A stretch of DNA of 6,934 bases from ZC4RG17 sp035304485 (GTDB lineage: Bacteria; Actinomycetota; Acidimicrobiia; Spongiisociales; ZC4RG35), in the NCBI GenBank assembly GCA_035304485.1, contig DATGPZ010000087.1:1-6934 (forward strand). The letters run 5' to 3'. Within the stretch, counting starts at the first letter, position 1. Each line of letters opens with the position of its first letter. Shown here piece after piece: positions 4,122 through 6,934 of this stretch. The notes below the pieces were generated by a model that was given only the letters and a program-made list of their open reading frames with translations, had not been told where the DNA came from and searched no databases. A program made the position numbers and the translations under genes.

Positions 4122-5576
4122 GTGCCCGATGTCGAACGTTCCGATTTCACTCTGAGCCCGGACCCGAACCGGGTCGTCGCTCTGCCGTTCTGGCCCGGCG
4201 GCCTCAACTTCGGCGGAGACGAGACCCGAATAGATGCGATCCTCGACCGTATCGCCGCCCTGACCGACGAGGAGGTGGCAGACGAGGTCGATCGGGCGGA
4301 GAAGCTGTTCGTCCACCGCCACCGTGACCTACCGGGCGTGTGGGAGCGCCACGCCCGGATCGCCGCTGGCCACTCCCCCGCCGTAGACGAGCTGTCACCC
4401 GAGAGGAGACGCCTGGTCGGGATGACTTTCACCCAGGAGTACGCCTTCGAATCGACGGCCGTCTGCAATCCATCGATCGTCCCGCTGGGTGATCCCGGCG
4501 AAGACGGCACGCTCGAATTCGTGATGAGCGTCCGCTCGATCGGCGAAGGTCACATCTCGTCGATCGCCTTCCGGCCCGGTCGGCTCCACTCCGACGGCCG
4601 GGTGGAGCTGGATCCCAAGTCACCGTGGGCCGAACACGGAAAGAAGCGGTCGGGACGGTTCGAGACCACCATTTTCCGAGCTCGCCTCCAGGAGATGCGG
4701 GCCGACAACGCCCTCTCGGACCGGGTACTCCAGCGACTTCCCTCGGAGTTCGGTCTGGAAGATCTGGAAGCGGAACTGCAGAACCTCGCCCAGTCCGACG
4801 TCCCCGCCGCCCTGCGTTTCGAGACCGAGCGAGCGATGCACTGGTTGGCGGCCTCCTCCTACCAGGTCGATTTCCCGGACCAGGTGCCTCTCACCGAGCG
4901 GGTGCTGGCCCCGTCGGCGCCGGTGGAGAGCCGGGGTATGGAAGATGCTCGCATGGTGCGGTTCGTGGAAGACGACGGAACCGTGCGCTACCTGGCCACC
5001 TATTCGGCTTATGACGGGTTCGAGGTCCTTCCCCAGCTCATCGAGACAGCGGACTTCCTCTCGTTCCGAGTGTCGACCTTGACAGGGGCATGCGCTCGCG
5101 GCAAAGGAATGGCATTGTTCCCGAGAAAGGTGGGCGGTGATTTCGCGGCTCTGGCGAGAACCGACTCCGAGAGCACTTTCGTCATGCGGTCGGACCACCT
5201 CCGCAGGTGGGACGTCGCCGAGCTGGCACTGCGACCGTCGGAGCCATGGGAGGTGGTCCAGGCGGGCAATTGTGGGTCCCCGATCGAGACCACCGATGGA
5301 TGGCTCGTGCTCACCCACGGCGTCGGACCCATGCGCCGCTACGTGATCTCCGCCATCCTCTTGGACCTGGACGAACCGACCAAGGTCTTGGGCCGCCTCC
5401 GTGAACCGCTCATCGAGCCCGACGAGTCGGAACGCAACGGCTACGTGCCCAACGTGGTGTACTCATGCGGAGGGATCGTCAACGGTGACGTGCTGATGAT
5501 CCCCTATGGGTTCTCCGATATCGGCGTGCGTATCGCCACGACCTCACTCAGCGAAGTCCTCAGCGCGATGGTGTGA
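4122..5576 (+). CDS. GH130 family glycosidase/phosphorylase, long form
   Basis: The 484-residue product matches the long GH130 subgroup. The N-terminus RSDFTLSPDPNRVVALPF (6-23) and the helical stretch to about 95 precede the five-bladed propeller. Recognisable blocks are FTQEYAFE then NPSIVP (103-121), GEGHISSIAFRPG (141-153), ESRGMEDARMVRF (269-281), TYSAYDG (293-299), GNCGSPIET (382-390), LTHGVGPMRRY (397-407), GRLREPL (424-430), NGYVPNVVYSCGG (439-451) and IPYGFSD (460-466). GH130 enzymes phosphorolyse or hydrolyse beta-mannosides; D275 of the MEDAR block is the expected catalytic acid. The substrate of this longer group is not evident. No signal peptide is seen, so it is probably cytoplasmic. 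The family-typical N-terminus supports the GTG start. The 3' end overlaps the convergent GT4 gene by 17 bp, and the dehydrogenase operon is divergent. Confidence 0.93.
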   Translation: MPDVERSDFTLSPDPNRVVALPFWPGGLNFGGDETRIDAILDRIAALTDEEVADEVDRAEKLFVHRHRDLPGVWERHARIAAGHSPAVDELSPERRRLVGMTFTQEYAFESTAVCNPSIVPLGDPGEDGTLEFVMSVRSIGEGHISSIAFRPGRLHSDGRVELDPKSPWAEHGKKRSGRFETTIFRARLQEMRADNALSDRVLQRLPSEFGLEDLEAELQNLAQSDVPAALRFETERAMHWLAASSYQVDFPDQVPLTERVLAPSAPVESRGMEDARMVRFVEDDGTVRYLATYSAYDGFEVLPQLIETADFLSFRVSTLTGACARGKGMALFPRKVGGDFAALARTDSESTFVMRSDHLRRWDVAELALRPSEPWEVVQAGNCGSPIETTDGWLVLTHGVGPMRRYVISAILLDLDEPTKVLGRLREPLIEPDESERNGYVPNVVYSCGGIVNGDVLMIPYGFSDIGVRIATTSLSEVLSAMV

Positions 5577-6585
5577 GCCGTCTGTAGACGGCGGCGTAGC
5601 GCTCCGCCATGACCCGATGGGAAAGCCGTTCCTCGGCCTCCAGTCGGCACCGTTTCCGGTCGATGTCTCCCAGACGCCCGACGGCATCGAGTGCGCCCTC
5701 CACATCGTCCACCAAGAACCCCGTCTCGCCATCTGCGATCAGCTCGGGCATCGCCCCGCGGCGCCAGGCGATCACTGGTGTGCCCACCGCCAGCGACTCT
5801 GCCACCACCAGCCCGAAAGGCTCGTCCCACCGCAACGGCATCAGCAGGGCGGCCGAGGATCCGACCAGATGAGCCACGTCCGCGGACGACAGCTCACCGA
5901 CGTACTCGATGTCTCCTTCCAGCCGGCCCCGCACCTCCGCTTCGAAGAAATCTCGGTACTGCTCTTCGATACGGCCGGCGAGCGTCAGAGGGAACCCTGA
6001 GCGACGAGCCACCTCCACCGCCAAGTCGGGCGCCTTCTCTGGGGCCATTCTGCCTACGAACACCAGACGTTCGCCGCCATCGCCCACCGGGAACTGCTCG
6101 AGTCGAATCCCGTTCGGAACCGTCGCCACGTAGTTGAGGCCCGGCAGGAATCGCCGCTCCGCGTCCGACAGGGAGACGAAAGGGAAGTCCGCGTACGCCG
6201 ACAGGAAGGGATGATGCGCTTCGTTCCAAGCCGAGCCGTGCAATGTCGTGACGAGAGGCATGGGAAGCAACGGGCCGTACCCCAGTGCGTGCACGTGGAG
6301 GTGGGAGTGGACGACGTCTAGGCCCAGCTCGACTGCCCGTCTGAAGGCGACGGCGATGTGGTAGGTCTCCCATAGCCGGGGATCGGCCGCCGGCGCATCC
6401 TCCAAGGACGTCGGAACCGTGGGTTCGAGCACCGCGGACGTGACGGCATCGTCGGCAGCGAAAACCGTCACGTCGACGCCCAGCTCGACCAGCCCTTCCG
6501 CCAGGTCCGACGCCACCCGCTCCCAGGGACCGTAGCCGTCCGGAGGGAATCGATGCGAGATCGGAGCGAGGATGCCTACCCGCAA
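5560..6585 (-). CDS. GT4 family glycosyltransferase (GT-B fold)
   Basis: From TTG 6585 the product has 341 residues, a usual GT4 length. The N-terminal Rossmann domain starts with MRVGILAPISHRFPPDGYGP (1-20), with DVVHSHLH (90-97) and TTLHGSAW (113-120). The C-terminal nucleotide-sugar domain has VPNGI (156-160), VFVGRMAPEKAPDLAVE (175-191) and the EX7E motif (E255 to E263) within EPFGLVVAESLAVGTPVIA. These mark a retaining GT-B enzyme transferring a sugar from an activated donor; donor and acceptor are unknown. TTG is preferred because the family begins at 'LRVGIL', GGTGA (6594-6590) lies 4 nt before it, and the frame upstream to ATG 6714 lies inside the preceding gene with unlike sequence. 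That gene ends 4 nt upstream, so the pair is an operon. The last five codons and stop overlap the convergent GH130 gene. Confidence 0.93.
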   Translation of the reverse strand: MRVGILAPISHRFPPDGYGPWERVASDLAEGLVELGVDVTVFAADDAVTSAVLEPTVPTSLEDAPAADPRLWETYHIAVAFRRAVELGLDVVHSHLHVHALGYGPLLPMPLVTTLHGSAWNEAHHPFLSAYADFPFVSLSDAERRFLPGLNYVATVPNGIRLEQFPVGDGGERLVFVGRMAPEKAPDLAVEVARRSGFPLTLAGRIEEQYRDFFEAEVRGRLEGDIEYVGELSSADVAHLVGSSAALLMPLRWDEPFGLVVAESLAVGTPVIAWRRGAMPELIADGETGFLVDDVEGALDAVGRLGDIDRKRCRLEAEERLSHRVMAERYAAVYRRLTPSR

Positions 6586-6589
6586 GGCT

Positions 6590-6594
6590 TCACC
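6590..6594 (-). promoter_or_regulatory. Ribosome binding site deciding the TTG start of the GT4 gene
   Basis: GGTGA complements the 3' end of 16S rRNA (the right half of AAGGAGGTGA) and sits 4 nt before TTG 6585. It includes the TGA stop of the upstream gene (6592-6590), so termination and re-initiation would be adjacent. Confidence 0.5.
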
Positions 6595-6934
6595 GTCTCT
6601 CGCTCCTCGATCCCAGCCGCTGCTCGACGAGTTGGGCCCCAAGGGCCGAAAGCGTCGACTCGGCGCCACAGTTGAGGTTGACACCGGTCGGCTCCAGCCC
6701 GTCGTGGCCCGCACCTGTCGAGGGATCGTACAGAGGCACGCCGACGTCGTTCAGCCCGTCGAACCAGGCGACGGCTCGCCGTGCCATCTCTCTCCATGAC
6801 TCCCCGCCCACGGTCTGGGCCGCCGCTTCGCACGCATCGGCCATGGCCCAGGCCTCGATCGGCTGCTGGTCGAAAGCCGGACCGCGCTCCCCCGGTCCTC
6901 GGCCACCCACGGGGGTGAAGCTGAACCATGCGTC
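6590..6934 (-). CDS. C-terminal part of a sugar-related protein with helical toroid-like domain (5' end outside window)
   Basis: The frame is open from the right edge to TGA at 6592-6590, showing 114 residues. Key blocks are WFSFTPVGG (3-11), FDQQPIEAWAMADACEAA (21-38), a helix with ARRAVAWFDGLNDVG (51-65), PLYDPSTGAGHDGL (67-80) and VNLNCGAESTLSALGA (85-100). From memory, this pattern of aromatic helices ending in 'N-x-GAEST-L' occurs at the C-terminus of large glycosyltransferase-like or glycosidase-like proteins with an alpha/alpha toroid and often close to GH130 genes; I could not check this. A GTG at 6910 is in frame, but the conserved-looking WFSFTP segment lies upstream of it, so the gene almost certainly begins beyond the window. 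The GT4 gene follows after 4 nt. Function of the whole protein is undetermined. Confidence 0.8.
   Translation of the reverse strand, partial: DAWFSFTPVGGRGPGERGPAFDQQPIEAWAMADACEAAAQTVGGESWREMARRAVAWFDGLNDVGVPLYDPSTGAGHDGLEPTGVNLNCGAESTLSALGAQLVEQRLGSRSERR

Noticed and set aside
3538..4155. 205-codon plus-strand ORF antisense to the dehydrogenase
   Set aside because: The minus strand encodes an unambiguous zinc dehydrogenase; the plus frame is a shadow.
4620..5318. 232-codon minus-strand ORF antisense to GH130
   Set aside because: GH130 motifs are continuous on the plus strand; the antisense frame shows no family pattern.
6586..6714. 43-codon N-terminal extension of the GT4 frame to ATG 6714
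   Set aside because: The extension overlaps the conserved C-terminus of the preceding gene and is unlike any GT4 N-terminus.

Overview
The window is GC-rich, densely coding DNA with GTG and TTG starts and apparently leaderless genes. It looks like a chromosomal segment from a high-GC actinobacterium; an acidimicrobial or related soil/aquatic lineage is possible, but this rests on style and gene content only. I see no mobile elements, RNA genes or CRISPR arrays. Both edges cut through genes.

Left part (1-1961): a 3'-truncated FAD-dependent phytoene-desaturase-like oxidoreductase (minus) is divergent from a small SnoaL/NTF2-like protein (plus). The SnoaL-like gene converges with a minus-strand STAS-domain anti-sigma-factor antagonist, with 7 bp between stops. 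The antagonist is preceded by a 208-bp leader holding a candidate promoter, a 42-codon upstream ORF with a strong Shine-Dalgarno, and a stem that could hide the antagonist's ribosome binding site.

Middle (1962-3993, minus): a three-gene operon joined by 4-bp ATGA and GTGA overlaps, encoding a zinc-dependent alcohol/formaldehyde-type dehydrogenase, a short SRPBCC-like protein and a DUF2267-like protein.

Right part (4122-6934): a long-form GH130 glycosidase/phosphorylase (plus) meets a GT4 glycosyltransferase (minus) tail to tail with a 17-bp coding overlap. The GT4 gene follows, after 4 nt, a 5'-truncated gene whose product ends in a helical domain of the kind found with sugar-active enzymes. 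This is a carbohydrate synthesis/turnover module of unknown substrate.

The most interesting signal is regulatory. Four sites of the form GTT(T/A)-N14-16-(G/T)GGTA(G/A), resembling the SigB/SigF general-stress consensus, sit at promoter positions in front of the oxidoreductase, the SnoaL-like gene, the dehydrogenase operon and the STAS leader. In the 75-bp divergent region two of them are back to back, mirrored around one inverted repeat, each with its -10 element exactly 9 nt before a start codon, implying leaderless mRNAs. Together with an RsbV-like antagonist this suggests a local stress regulon that includes a component of its own partner-switch control. This is inference from sequence and untested.
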